Shown one piece after another: positions 43,701 through 52,339 of a stretch of DNA of 64,000 bases (position 1 is its first letter; the number at the start of each line of letters is the position of its first letter). A program made the translations under genes and the position numbers. Under the pieces are notes generated by a model, which worked only from the letters and a program-made list of their open reading frames with translations, made no database searches and was not told the origin of the DNA. The DNA lies in the NCBI RefSeq assembly GCF_019059575.1, contig NW_024881599.1:248001-312000 (forward strand). The letters run 5' to 3'. Origin of the DNA: Amphibalanus amphitrite. Taxonomy: Eukaryota; Arthropoda; Thecostraca; Balanomorpha; Balanidae.

Positions 43701-45157
43701 GCGCCGTCCTCGTCGGAGCTCGAGTCCTCCAGCCGCCGCGGCTGCTGCTGCTGTTGGTAAAACACGGGCGGAGAAAATGTCAAACACGCTGAAAAAGACT
43801 GGACGCTACAGCGCTCATAATTTTCGGACCTATCGTGAATGTTCATGACATTAATACGACGCCAAATTTTTGTGGGGTCATAACAGCACTATACACCAGA
43901 TAACCGACCGAGTCTGCTTCTGCCAGCTATGCCTCACAGCTCATCCAATTTCAGCTCAATCAAACCATTAACCACACACCGTTATTATTCACCAGGGGAG
44001 TCCCTCCTTACCATCTTTATTGCCTACCTACCATTCCACACCACACTAACACATTCCAGTGCCATTCAATATAATACCAGAGGGTTCATCTCCCGCCACG
44101 TTCAGCTATTAATAATGAGTAAAGTAATTTTGTGTTCACCCACCTTCGTCGGTCGCACCACCAGTGGCGGCACTCGCGGCTCGCCCCCGGCTCCGCCGGC
44201 GCTGCGTCCGCCGGCCGCCGCCGGGTCGTCATCGTCACACTCGTGTTTGTCGAGGTCGCGCCGGCGGATAAAGCTGGTCTGGCACAGCGGGCACGTGAAC
44301 CTGGCCACAACCGAGGAGCATAGAGATGTGTCAGCAGGACGGACAGGACATGGCACTTCTTCATTCACGACATTTGATCATGTCATCTTCCCTCAACCTG
44401 ATTAAGATTCGAGGTTAAAGCAGAGCATCCTTCCGCTGTACGCACCTGGGTGCGCCGAACTTTTTGCCGGCGCTGCCGCCGCCGCCGCCGCGACTGCGGT
44501 ACATGTTGGCCGTGGAGGCGAGCAGGTCGAGTCCGCTGGCGGCGCCGTTGGCCACATCGTCAGTGGGCGTGCCGAACAGCTGGGCCGCGTCGCGCGGCTT
44601 GTAGAAGTCGGACAGGTTCACCACTATCACCTGAGGATGGGCGGGAAGAGAGGCATTGCTGTGTGATGCACGTGATGCACCGTTGCAGGAAATGACAGCA
44701 ATAGAAGAGCCTGTCTCATCTCGACTTTCAGATTTGTTTGAATGAGATATGAATTTTGCTGATTGGGCCAAACATCAGTAATATTGATGAAAAGTAGCAA
44801 TTGAAAGTTCGAAACACCTCAGCCTAAAGAAAAATCGGCAAAGCAGCCACGTTCATAAAATCAACGCTCAGTAAAGATGTAAGCTCAGTAAGCCTACAGC
44901 CGCCGTCATACGATCAGCACTCAGCGTCCGCAGCCCACCTGTGAGCCCACGTCGATCTCGATGCTCTTGGTGAGGTCGTCGACGCCGATTTTGGGCGCCC
45001 AGTCGGTGACGGGCCGGGGCGGCGGCGGCGGCGGCAGGTCGGCGTCCGGGGTGTGCGTCTCCAGCAGGTAGTCCAGGTAGCCCGGCCCGTGGCTCGTCGA
45101 GAGCCGCTCCAGCCGCTTAGCCAGGCCGCCGCGCAGACAAAACGTGAACTTCTCCAT
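40387..45157 (-). CDS. C2HC/C2H2 zinc-finger protein with a C-terminal nuclear-receptor-DBD-like module, seven exons
   Basis: The minus-strand model is 45157-44939, 44630-44446, 44300-44144, 43750-43630, 43389-43268, 42969-42629 and 40798-40387. Phases agree at every junction and the total is 1557 nt, exactly 518 codons plus stop. A short conserved-looking N-terminus (EKFTFCLRGGLAKRLERL) is followed by a C2HC finger (Cys138, Cys141, His154, Cys156), a Gln/Pro/Asp-rich linker, and a C2H2 finger (Cys235, Cys238, His251, His256). The C-terminal module has Cys401, Cys404, Cys424, Cys427, then Cys442, Cys449, Cys464, Cys467. Its YGSFACEACRKF and RCRACWLKKSL segments align with the P-box region and second zinc knuckle of nuclear receptors. 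There is no ligand-binding domain. A nuclear DNA-binding role is inferred. The frame is open upstream of the Met to an acceptor at 45191, so an earlier exon may add residues. Confidence 0.85.
40862..41092. repeat. Intronic foldback MITE
   Basis: Two inverted arms of about 85 bp (around 40865-40953 and 41010-41090), sharing CAAGCCCGACTGAGGAAAGG-type sequence, lie in intron 6 of the zinc-finger gene. An AGAGGCCGCTC word flanks it on both sides as a possible direct duplication. Confidence 0.7.
41536..41694. repeat. Intronic foldback MITE
   Basis: Imperfect inverted arms of about 54 bp, both containing GCACCGCAAATCCGCC-like sequence, surround a loop of about 50 bp. No coding capacity. Confidence 0.75.
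42126..42168. repeat. Perfect 19-bp hairpin
   Basis: CAGATGCCACATACAGAGA at 42126-42144 pairs exactly with 42150-42168 around a 5-nt loop, in intron 6 of the zinc-finger gene. Confidence 0.9.
42629..42969 (-). CDS. Zinc-finger gene, exon 6 (Gln/Arg/Glu-rich)
   Basis: Acceptor CGCCCCCAG, donor GCCAG before GTCAGT. Encodes an Arg/Gly patch, a SRSQQQQQQELRRRQQQ helix and a Pro/Tyr-rich end (YHQTQYRVYQPPDP). Confidence 0.8.
43268..43389 (-). CDS. Zinc-finger gene, exon 5 (C2H2 finger)
   Basis: Acceptor CATCTTACAG, donor TTCCAG before GTCAGT. Contains a full C-x2-C-x12-H-x4-H finger. Confidence 0.88.
43630..43750 (-). CDS. Zinc-finger gene, exon 4 (linker)
   Basis: Acceptor TTACCAACAG, donor GACG before GTCAGT. 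Encodes a QQQPRRLEDSSSDED linker and a Pro-rich stretch. The acceptor could shift by CAG units. Confidence 0.75.
44144..44300 (-). CDS. Zinc-finger gene, exon 3 (C2HC finger)
   Basis: Acceptor TGTGGCCAG, donor GAAG before GTGGGT. Contains CPLC and the spaced H and C, followed by a run of Asp residues. Confidence 0.83.
44446..44630 (-). CDS. Zinc-finger gene, exon 2
   Basis: Acceptor CATCCTCAG, donor CCCAG before GTGCGT. Encodes VIVVNLSDFYKPRDAAQLFG and a Gly-rich stretch. Confidence 0.8.
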
Positions 45158-45190
45158 TGCTGGCAGGATGGAGATGCTCTCACTATGATT
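44939..45190 (-). CDS. Zinc-finger gene, first recognised coding exon
   Basis: Acceptor TTTTCCTTGCAG, donor CACAG before GTGGGC. The likely start Met codon is 45157-45155, but 11 in-frame residues precede it after the acceptor. It includes a Pro run after DADL. Confidence 0.75.
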
Positions 45191-46591
45191 CTGCAAGGAA
45201 AACAAATAATGATTATTACGATTTTAGGTAGCCTCAGTGCCCTTTAGGATTATCAGGGTGCGGATGAAACATTGCACAAGTGAGCACTCAGAGCAGAGCA
45301 GACCCAATTTTAGCAATGCTCTCCATGAGTCAACTAAGCTAGATAATGTAAACACCAATTTGTGCCAAGATGGCCATTAATAGTGTGAATACAGCAAGCA
45401 GGACACTGACTTATGCATTAGCCATCATCGCTTAAAAGGTGGATTCTGTCAGAAAAAAAACACACTTCTTGCTGGGCTGCTACAATGCGAAGTAACTGTA
45501 CTTGAATATGTTCATGTACAATGTGCCAATGTGGTGACAAAATTTAACAGTTTTGGTGATGCAAATTGCATATTCAAACATTGCATGAAACCAACACCAT
45601 CTTTCTTATAGCTTATTCTGGATGGGCTGCATGAAGTGATAATTATTTCTCAGCATATTACTCTGAAATCCTGGCAGGATTGCAATTATGAAGATGATTT
45701 AAAGCTCCATCATTTGCCAACATATGGAAAGGGTAAATAATAAGGTAAATTTACCCTCAAAACAGCAGCTTAGTGATGTATAAACAGTCAAAATTACTAG
45801 AGGTGTTGTGATGAGTTAGCAAAGAGTAAATTGAAATGACAATATGCCACACAATGTGTCCCAAGCACAATGAGTGCGCCATCCTATAGCCCAATGCCAT
45901 GGCAGAGACCCATGTCAGTGTGTTAGAAGAATGAATTTCTGGAAACAATGATTGGCTATGGAGGGATGATTAGCCAGGCCCACAACCCTAGTCACCTGCA
46001 GAAATAGGAATTGAACACATCTAAGTTATACCTAATACTGTCCATCTGTATTTTTATCCATATGGTGCAGAGCAATTATAGAGCTCCAGCTAACAGACCC
46101 CAAAACAAATTGCCATATGGGAAACTAGACAATTTTATCTTATGAAATAAACAACCCTCTAGCTGTGTGGCTCTTGTGCTCCTGAGCCAGACTGCAAGGC
46201 ATAATAACAAGGCCAGTAAGACAGACCAACAAGGGATCAATCCACACCAGCACATACCCACCAACCATTAACCAGTTTTGGCTGGGAAATCTGCACCAGC
46301 CGGCACTGAACAAGAATAAAACATTTTGCTACATAGGTAACTTATTGAACAGAGGAAAAGAAGAAAACAATGATAATCCAGTAATGAGTGGGAAAACCAC
46401 AGGTTCTTCTGATCCTATTTTCTTCCCAATATCCCAGTATACCAGTATACCATTATTATCCAGATTTTAGATAAAACAAAAGTACAATAAAAGGTTAATT
46501 TTCCCCATCCCAACCCATTGTGTCTCCCTGTGTTTGTGTATAATTTTCAATATCTGTCCTGCACAGTGCCACTAAGGGTCATAACAGCTCA
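45191..46591. other. AT-rich stretch upstream of the zinc-finger gene, no gene recognised
   Basis: Clearly more AT-rich than the flanking exons. It probably contains the 5' UTR of the LINE that follows and an upstream intron or promoter of the minus-strand gene. No splice-compatible coding piece found. Confidence 0.4.
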
Positions 46592-46681
46592 GTGCCAATT
46601 GAATTTATGCAGTGCACCAGACCAGTTAATCTCCACCACACCGCAAAGCACCTCCCAGAGCTTGCAAGAAGGGCCATCACA

Positions 46682-47494
46682 ATGGGAGAAGAGAAGGAGG
46701 AATCACAACCAAAGGCTGACAAGAAAGAAAATGTGCAGGAAGACAACCAGGCAATAATCTCTGCCATCAAGGCCCAAAAACAAGAAATCCTGGCAGCCAT
46801 GAAGCAGCAAGAGAAAGTGATCATCACAAGCATCAAAGAAACACAACCAGCAAAAACATATGCTGAAGCTGCAAAGAAGATAGAAGATCAAGTTGGCAAA
46901 CTGCAGTCTGCGATGAAGGGAACAGCAGAAATGTCTGAAGCAGTCAATGTTATCAAACAGAAAAGTGAAGAGCAGAGTGATAAACTCAAAGGGATGGAAG
47001 AAAGTGTGGTGAGGCAGATGGCCCAACAAAGTCAAGTCCTGGAGAGTAACACAACCAACATAGAGAAAGTCGTGAGATTGAAAGAGAAGGAGAATAGAGC
47101 ACAAAACCTGATCTTCCACAACATAGACGAGTCAAAGTCTGCCAATGTTGAAGAAAGAAAAGACCATGATGAACAACAATTCAAGGAAATGATGAAAAAG
47201 CTTATGGGAGAAAACAGGAGCTTCAAGACAGAAAAAATCATCAGGCTCGGAAAGAAAGATGAGACGACAAAGAAGAACAGGCTGATGCTGGTGAGACTGT
47301 CCAGCAGGGAAGAGGCAGAAGAAATCTACAAGAACCGCATGAGGATGAGAGAGGTAAATATAGAAAACAAATACATATCCCTGGATAGAACGCCAGAAGA
47401 GAGGAAGAAGTTCCATGAGCTGAAAAAGGAACTCGAGGAAAAGGGGACTGCCACACACAGGATCTTTCGAGGAAGGGTCATCAGAAACCAATGA
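46682..47494 (+). CDS. LINE ORF1 protein (coiled-coil RNA-binding)
   Basis: I prefer the Met at 46682 (MGEEKEESQPKADKKE) over the upstream one at 46592, whose leader looks non-coding. About 270 residues: a Lys/Glu/Gln-rich coiled coil in the first 150, then an RRM-like region (NLIFHNIDES, IIRLGKKDE, RLMLVRLSSREEAEEI) and a basic C-terminus, as in L1/CR1-type ORF1 proteins that package LINE RNA. Confidence 0.78.
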   Translation: MGEEKEESQPKADKKENVQEDNQAIISAIKAQKQEILAAMKQQEKVIITSIKETQPAKTYAEAAKKIEDQVGKLQSAMKGTAEMSEAVNVIKQKSEEQSDKLKGMEESVVRQMAQQSQVLESNTTNIEKVVRLKEKENRAQNLIFHNIDESKSANVEERKDHDEQQFKEMMKKLMGENRSFKTEKIIRLGKKDETTKKNRLMLVRLSSREEAEEIYKNRMRMREVNIENKYISLDRTPEERKKFHELKKELEEKGTATHRIFRGRVIRNQ

Positions 47495-47555
47495 ACTACC
47501 AAGAAAGAAGAAAAGGGGAAATCAGCTGATAAAGAGTAAAACTGTTACAGTCAAC

Positions 47556-50500
47556 ATGGTGAATGTGCAGGGCCTCACAAGAAATAAACTTCTTGAGCTT
47601 GAAGAACTTTTGAAAACAAACTGTGATATACTGTGTCTTACAGAAACACAACAAAAATTTGAAAAGTATGAAGTTTCTGTAGGTGTTACAATGATTGAGA
47701 GTATGAGAGAGATGAGGGATAAGAAGGGAGGGGGACTCCGGATAATGTTCCAAACTAAGCAAGGGACAAGTGTTGCAAAACAAAGAACGTGTAGCACAGA
47801 CATTTTGCATGCAGTCATGGAATTAGGGTGTTTTAAGTTGCACATCATCCTTGTATATCTGTCTGTAAGGAAATCTGCTGAAGACTGTGAGAGGAATAAA
47901 AACATGAAAGCTGAAATTGATAACATAATTGAAACAATTATGGCAAAAGATGAGGCTCTATTGTTGCTCGGAGACATGAACGGACACATTGGACAGCTTG
48001 GCTATCAAAGAGAAGATGAAAATGGGAGAATTGTCTTAGACTGGACAAATAAATCATCACTGATACTGCTAAACCTAGAAGAATTTTGCCAAGGTAAATA
48101 TACATGGTCAAGGCAGGACCAAAATAGTGCAATCGATTATGTCCTCGCAAATAGGAGGTGCTATCAGCGTATTGAGAGCATGACAATTGATGAAGAGAGG
48201 GAGCTTTTTGACCTCTCAGATCACCATATGATTTCGGTCAGAATGGAAATACCCACAAGAAACCAAAGCTTTAATAAGGGAACGACAAGTGTCAGAGAAT
48301 TCTGGAAGGTAGATGCTGGCTCATTGGAACTCTTCGGAGAAGAGATGCAGAGAAGGCTCCAAAATGAGAACATAACAAACATAGAGGAGCTCAATGGCCT
48401 GATGACAGAAGTGGCCAACAGCAAGTTAAAAGCAACATACCGCAAGAAAAGCCTGATAGGGCAACAGGTGAAAGAAAAGCCATGGGTCACAGATAAAATC
48501 AGGGAAGCTATCAAGAAACGCAGGGCCATAAACCGGGAAAAACGAAACACCAAAGACAAAGATCAAGAGAAGCTGCTCAATGAACAGTATAAAATACAGA
48601 AAAAGAAGGTCCAGGAAATGGTGAAAGAGGCTGTGACAAAATCAGAAAAGAAGACAACTGAAGAAATCAGGAACAGTGCTAACAAGAGCAAGTCAATGTT
48701 TGAAAACATTGACAAACTAAGGAAGAAGGAGAGAAACCAAGAAGACATCCAACTGTATGACAATGAAGGCAAGAAACTGGAACCAGAAGTGGAAGAAGAG
48801 GAGTTGGTGAAATTCTGGAAAACTGTGTACCAGCAGCACTCAAACGAGATCAGTAAAATATGGAACAGTGATGTGAAGAAGGAATATGAAGAAGGTATGA
48901 GGAGAACTGTGCACGAGGGACCCCACTTCCCGAGACACATGAGAGAGTTGATGGATATGGCTCTCCCTGTGAGACAGGAAATATCACAGATGAACCCCAC
49001 ACAGATTGAAGTAGAAGATGTGAAAAAAGCAGTATCCGGACTGAAGAACAAAACTGCACCAGGACCAGACTTGCTCAAACCGGAACTATACAAAGCACTC
49101 GTAATGACGAAGGAAGGCCTAGATACCCTAACAAGCTGTCTACAACAGCAACTGGATGCCGACTCGAAGCCAGATTCGTGGAAGACGTCGAAGACTAAAA
49201 TGATCCCCAAGATCAAGAAACCCACTGCAAAAGACTTGCGTCCCATAGCGTTGACAAACATATCATACAAGCTGTTCATGAGTATTCTGAAGGATAAAAT
49301 TGAGAGTCACTTAAAGTATAATGATGAAATGCTAGAGATACAAGCAGGTTTCACTAGTGGGGGGAAGGTTGAAGACAATTTATTCCTATTGCGTTACTGC
49401 GTTGAAGACAGCTTTCGCAGGAAAAAGCCATTGTTTGTGACAGCCATTGACTATTCGAAGGCCTTCGATTCGGTTAATAGAGCTGAAATGGTAGAAGCCC
49501 TGAAGTTCTACAAGATCGACTCCAAAATCATTGATGCTACGACGCAAATCTACCAGGGAGACTCAACGAAAATCAAGCTCAATGACAGGACTGAAGCAGT
49601 CATCGACGTCACATCAGGAATACGACAAGGATGCAATGGGTCAACGACAAGCTTCAAAATTGTAACATACCTTATCGCCAAAGCTCTGACAGATACGGGA
49701 CTGGGCTTCAAAAATGATATTGTCCGAATCCCAGTGTTGTTCTTTGCTGACGACGGACTCGTCCTAACTGAGACTTTACAGGAGACAGAGCACCTAGTGA
49801 CAACGCTGGCGGACATCAGTGGCAAGTTCGGTTTGAAGATAAACAAAGACAAGAGCGCGGTCATCATCTACAATTGTCAGGAGCAACCCAAGGTCATCGC
49901 AGACATCCCTGTGGTTCAACAGATCAAGTACCTGGGAGTTTGTGTCACAAACAAGAAAAGGCTCTTCAAGGAACACATTAACGTAATGCATCAGAAGTCC
50001 CAAAAGCTGGCCAACATGACCTACGGAATAACGCAAAAATGCTGCAACAAGCTGATGATTGGCAAGTGCTATTGGAAATGTCTGTCGCTCCCTTCGTTTC
50101 TTCATGGGGCGAGCATCCTGAGCCTTACGGACGCAGACATCAAGAAGCTCCAAGTATGTGAGAATGGAGTGTTCAGACAAATTCTGGGAGCACCGAGATA
50201 CACGCCGATCTGTACGCTCAGAGGTGAGGTGGGAACCTCCCTGATGAAGACCAGGATCATGGAAGGGCACTTGCAGTTCCTGAGAGGCGCGATGCAAGGA
50301 AGCAACGACCTCATCAGAAGGATCGCCAGAGCAGAACTAGAAGTGCGGAAAAGTACATGGGCGAAGACAACGAAACGGTACCTGGAAGCTGTGGGATTAA
50401 ATGCTGCAGAACTGGAGAGGATGAACAAGTCTACCTTGAAGAAACGCCTGAAAGAGTGGGATGACAAACAGTGGAAAGAAGAGCTCGAGGCCAAGTCCAG

Positions 50501-50912
50501 TATAATGGTATACCGATCTGCCAAAACAGCCATTAAAGAAGATCCGATCTACGATAACACAGCATCGTCAATCATACTCTTCCAGGCCAGATCCAACACG
50601 CTCCCGCTGGAGACTAGGAAGAGACACACTGGCGAAGAAACCACGTGTCTCCTGTGTGGAGATGGGGAGGAAGACCAGCACCACTTCCTGCTTGAGTGCA
50701 CCAAACTCGCAGAAGAACGGCTCAAGATGACTTCACTCCAACGCCCACACCAAGAAGACCAACTAGAAGTCCTGAAGACATTCCTCTTCAATGAAAGCAC
50801 GGAAGAGATGGAGAAGAACAAGGAGGGACTCTACAAGCTCTGGAGACTGAGGAAGAGGAAACTGGTGACCGTGACGGATGGTGAGCAGAGGACTGGAGCG
50901 GACAGAAGCTGA
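47556..50912 (+). CDS. LINE ORF2: APE endonuclease and reverse transcriptase
   Basis: One frame of 1118 codons with no break. N-terminal apurinic-type endonuclease: CLTETQ near residue 30, LLGDMNGHIG near 138 and DLSDHHMI near 221. Reverse transcriptase: RPIALTNISYK near 559, AIDYSKAFDSVNR near 630, and the catalytic FADDGLVL near 729. A C-terminal finger CLLCGDG...HHFLLEC lies near 1030. The enzyme would nick target DNA and copy the LINE RNA there. Intact catalytic residues suggest recent activity. Confidence 0.93.
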   Translation: MVNVQGLTRNKLLELEELLKTNCDILCLTETQQKFEKYEVSVGVTMIESMREMRDKKGGGLRIMFQTKQGTSVAKQRTCSTDILHAVMELGCFKLHIILVYLSVRKSAEDCERNKNMKAEIDNIIETIMAKDEALLLLGDMNGHIGQLGYQREDENGRIVLDWTNKSSLILLNLEEFCQGKYTWSRQDQNSAIDYVLANRRCYQRIESMTIDEERELFDLSDHHMISVRMEIPTRNQSFNKGTTSVREFWKVDAGSLELFGEEMQRRLQNENITNIEELNGLMTEVANSKLKATYRKKSLIGQQVKEKPWVTDKIREAIKKRRAINREKRNTKDKDQEKLLNEQYKIQKKKVQEMVKEAVTKSEKKTTEEIRNSANKSKSMFENIDKLRKKERNQEDIQLYDNEGKKLEPEVEEEELVKFWKTVYQQHSNEISKIWNSDVKKEYEEGMRRTVHEGPHFPRHMRELMDMALPVRQEISQMNPTQIEVEDVKKAVSGLKNKTAPGPDLLKPELYKALVMTKEGLDTLTSCLQQQLDADSKPDSWKTSKTKMIPKIKKPTAKDLRPIALTNISYKLFMSILKDKIESHLKYNDEMLEIQAGFTSGGKVEDNLFLLRYCVEDSFRRKKPLFVTAIDYSKAFDSVNRAEMVEALKFYKIDSKIIDATTQIYQGDSTKIKLNDRTEAVIDVTSGIRQGCNGSTTSFKIVTYLIAKALTDTGLGFKNDIVRIPVLFFADDGLVLTETLQETEHLVTTLADISGKFGLKINKDKSAVIIYNCQEQPKVIADIPVVQQIKYLGVCVTNKKRLFKEHINVMHQKSQKLANMTYGITQKCCNKLMIGKCYWKCLSLPSFLHGASILSLTDADIKKLQVCENGVFRQILGAPRYTPICTLRGEVGTSLMKTRIMEGHLQFLRGAMQGSNDLIRRIARAELEVRKSTWAKTTKRYLEAVGLNAAELERMNKSTLKKRLKEWDDKQWKEELEAKSSIMVYRSAKTAIKEDPIYDNTASSIILFQARSNTLPLETRKRHTGEETTCLLCGDGEEDQHHFLLECTKLAEERLKMTSLQRPHQEDQLEVLKTFLFNESTEEMEKNKEGLYKLWRLRKRKLVTVTDGEQRTGADRS

Positions 50913-51018
50913 CTTGTCTAATTCTGTCCAGGTTACATCCTAACCATATCCCAGAAACCTCCCACCACCCGACGCGCATTTATAGGGCTACCGATGCAAC
51001 CGGTGACAGCCCGACCAC

Positions 51019-51052
51019 ATCATCAGCATCAGCATCAGCATCAGCATCAGCA
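51019..51052. repeat. (CATCAG)n tract at LINE 3' end
   Basis: About five and a half CATCAG units. Short 3' microsatellite tails are common in several LINE clades. Confidence 0.9.
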
Positions 51053-52263
51053 AAGCACCATATCAACAAGATCTCTGAAATTACTGAGCTTTGCAGGCTG
51101 GCTTAGCTCCAAGCCCCTAGACATTCTAAAAGAATGTGATGATTGTATAAACTTGACGTGTTTTCAAGATCATTAATATTATGTTTAAATGAGGAAATTC
51201 CAAAACATAATTTGTCAATAGCCTCACAAAACTCTATTAGCATAACAAAATACTTTCATTAATTGATCATATCACCATCACTATGCTTTAACAAAAATGC
51301 TCTATGCAAAGGTTGCCCGAAGCAAACATACGCAGACCGAAATCCCGCTAAAATAGAAAAATGCAGCTAGTGTAGCCTCATCAGATTCAGCAGCTTTCAT
51401 AAATTCGTTGATGGCTACTCTTTTACGAGCACATAAATCACAGCTCATCAACTACTAAAATCCTAAGAGAAATAAGCACAAGTCGCAAATTATGCCAAAA
51501 GAAAAGAACAAACATCAACATCGCAAAATGACAAACAGGCAATGCTTACCAAACATGAACAATTTCAGGCACAAGGAGCAGCAGCTTTTATAATATTATT
51601 TTAGCAAAATGCATCACACCCATTATGATTATAAACCGTTAAAAATATTCATCAATAACACTCACGCACTCCAACGTTAGCATGCAAGAAATCTTTTGAA
51701 ACCTCAATGAAACCTAATGTTTAAAACTAGTAGTTGACGTCTGACTGAGCTCGAGAGCGAATCAGAAGCATAAAGTTTGAAATCATGACGTCAAAATTAC
51801 GTCACATTTTACAAAGTTTTGTAAAGAATCGTCTCTTTTCTTGAGGCAAAATGGCGGATCCTAATTGTCTCAAAAGCGATCTGAATTTAAATGGTAAATA
51901 GCGAAAATAATTCGAAATAAATATGAAAGGAAACGAAAAATGCAGATAAAGTTTGTGTTTATTCTTTCGACCTCCAAGTCGACATAAAAACTCATTTTTC
52001 ACAAACTCTTTTTTTATAAGAAATGCTCTAGAGAAGTAGACAGTTATGGCATATGAGACAAAACATGCTTTTTGGCGCCAAGTCTGCAGAAGGTGCAGAA
52101 GCGCGAAGCGCGTGTCCGTTGTGTGTGTTTTGGTCTCTTATACGGCCTTGGTTTTGGTTGTATATTTCAACAATTCTTCACGCGGTCCCGCGGTATTGTG
52201 CGGGCTCGATATTTTTATTTATTGTTTGCTAATTTAAGGAAAGTGTTATTGAATTTGTGAGAA
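51053..52263. other. AT-rich intergenic region and presumed POLA2 promoter
   Basis: No coding frame recognised. A palindromic TGACGTCA at 51786-51793 followed by TTACGTCA lies about 470 bp before the POLA2-like start codon. Confidence 0.45.
51786..51793. promoter_or_regulatory. CRE-like TGACGTCA motif
   Basis: Exact CREB/ATF consensus palindrome, with a second half-match (ACGTCA) a few bases on. Its distance to the start codon is plausible for a promoter element, but function is inferred only. Confidence 0.35.
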
Positions 52264-52339
52264 ATGCCACTGGCTGATGAGATAAATGAAGAGTTTGGAA
52301 ACTTCTGCATCAACCTCACGAAAGATACACTGTCAAAAT
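52264..52339 (+). CDS. POLA2: POLA2-like exon 1
   Basis: ATG at 52264; ends one base into a codon that exon 2 completes. Confidence 0.6.

Larger units (their letters stand above)
46592..51052 (+). mobile_element. Two-ORF non-LTR retrotransposon (LINE), apparently coding-intact
   Basis: ORF1 and ORF2 are both open and separated by 61 bp. A (CATCAG)n tract follows ORF2 by about 105 bp and probably marks the 3' end. The 5' boundary and target duplication were not found. ORF content (APE endonuclease, RT, C-terminal CxxC...HxxxxC finger) points to the Jockey/CR1/L2-like group, but the clade is uncertain. Confidence 0.82.
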
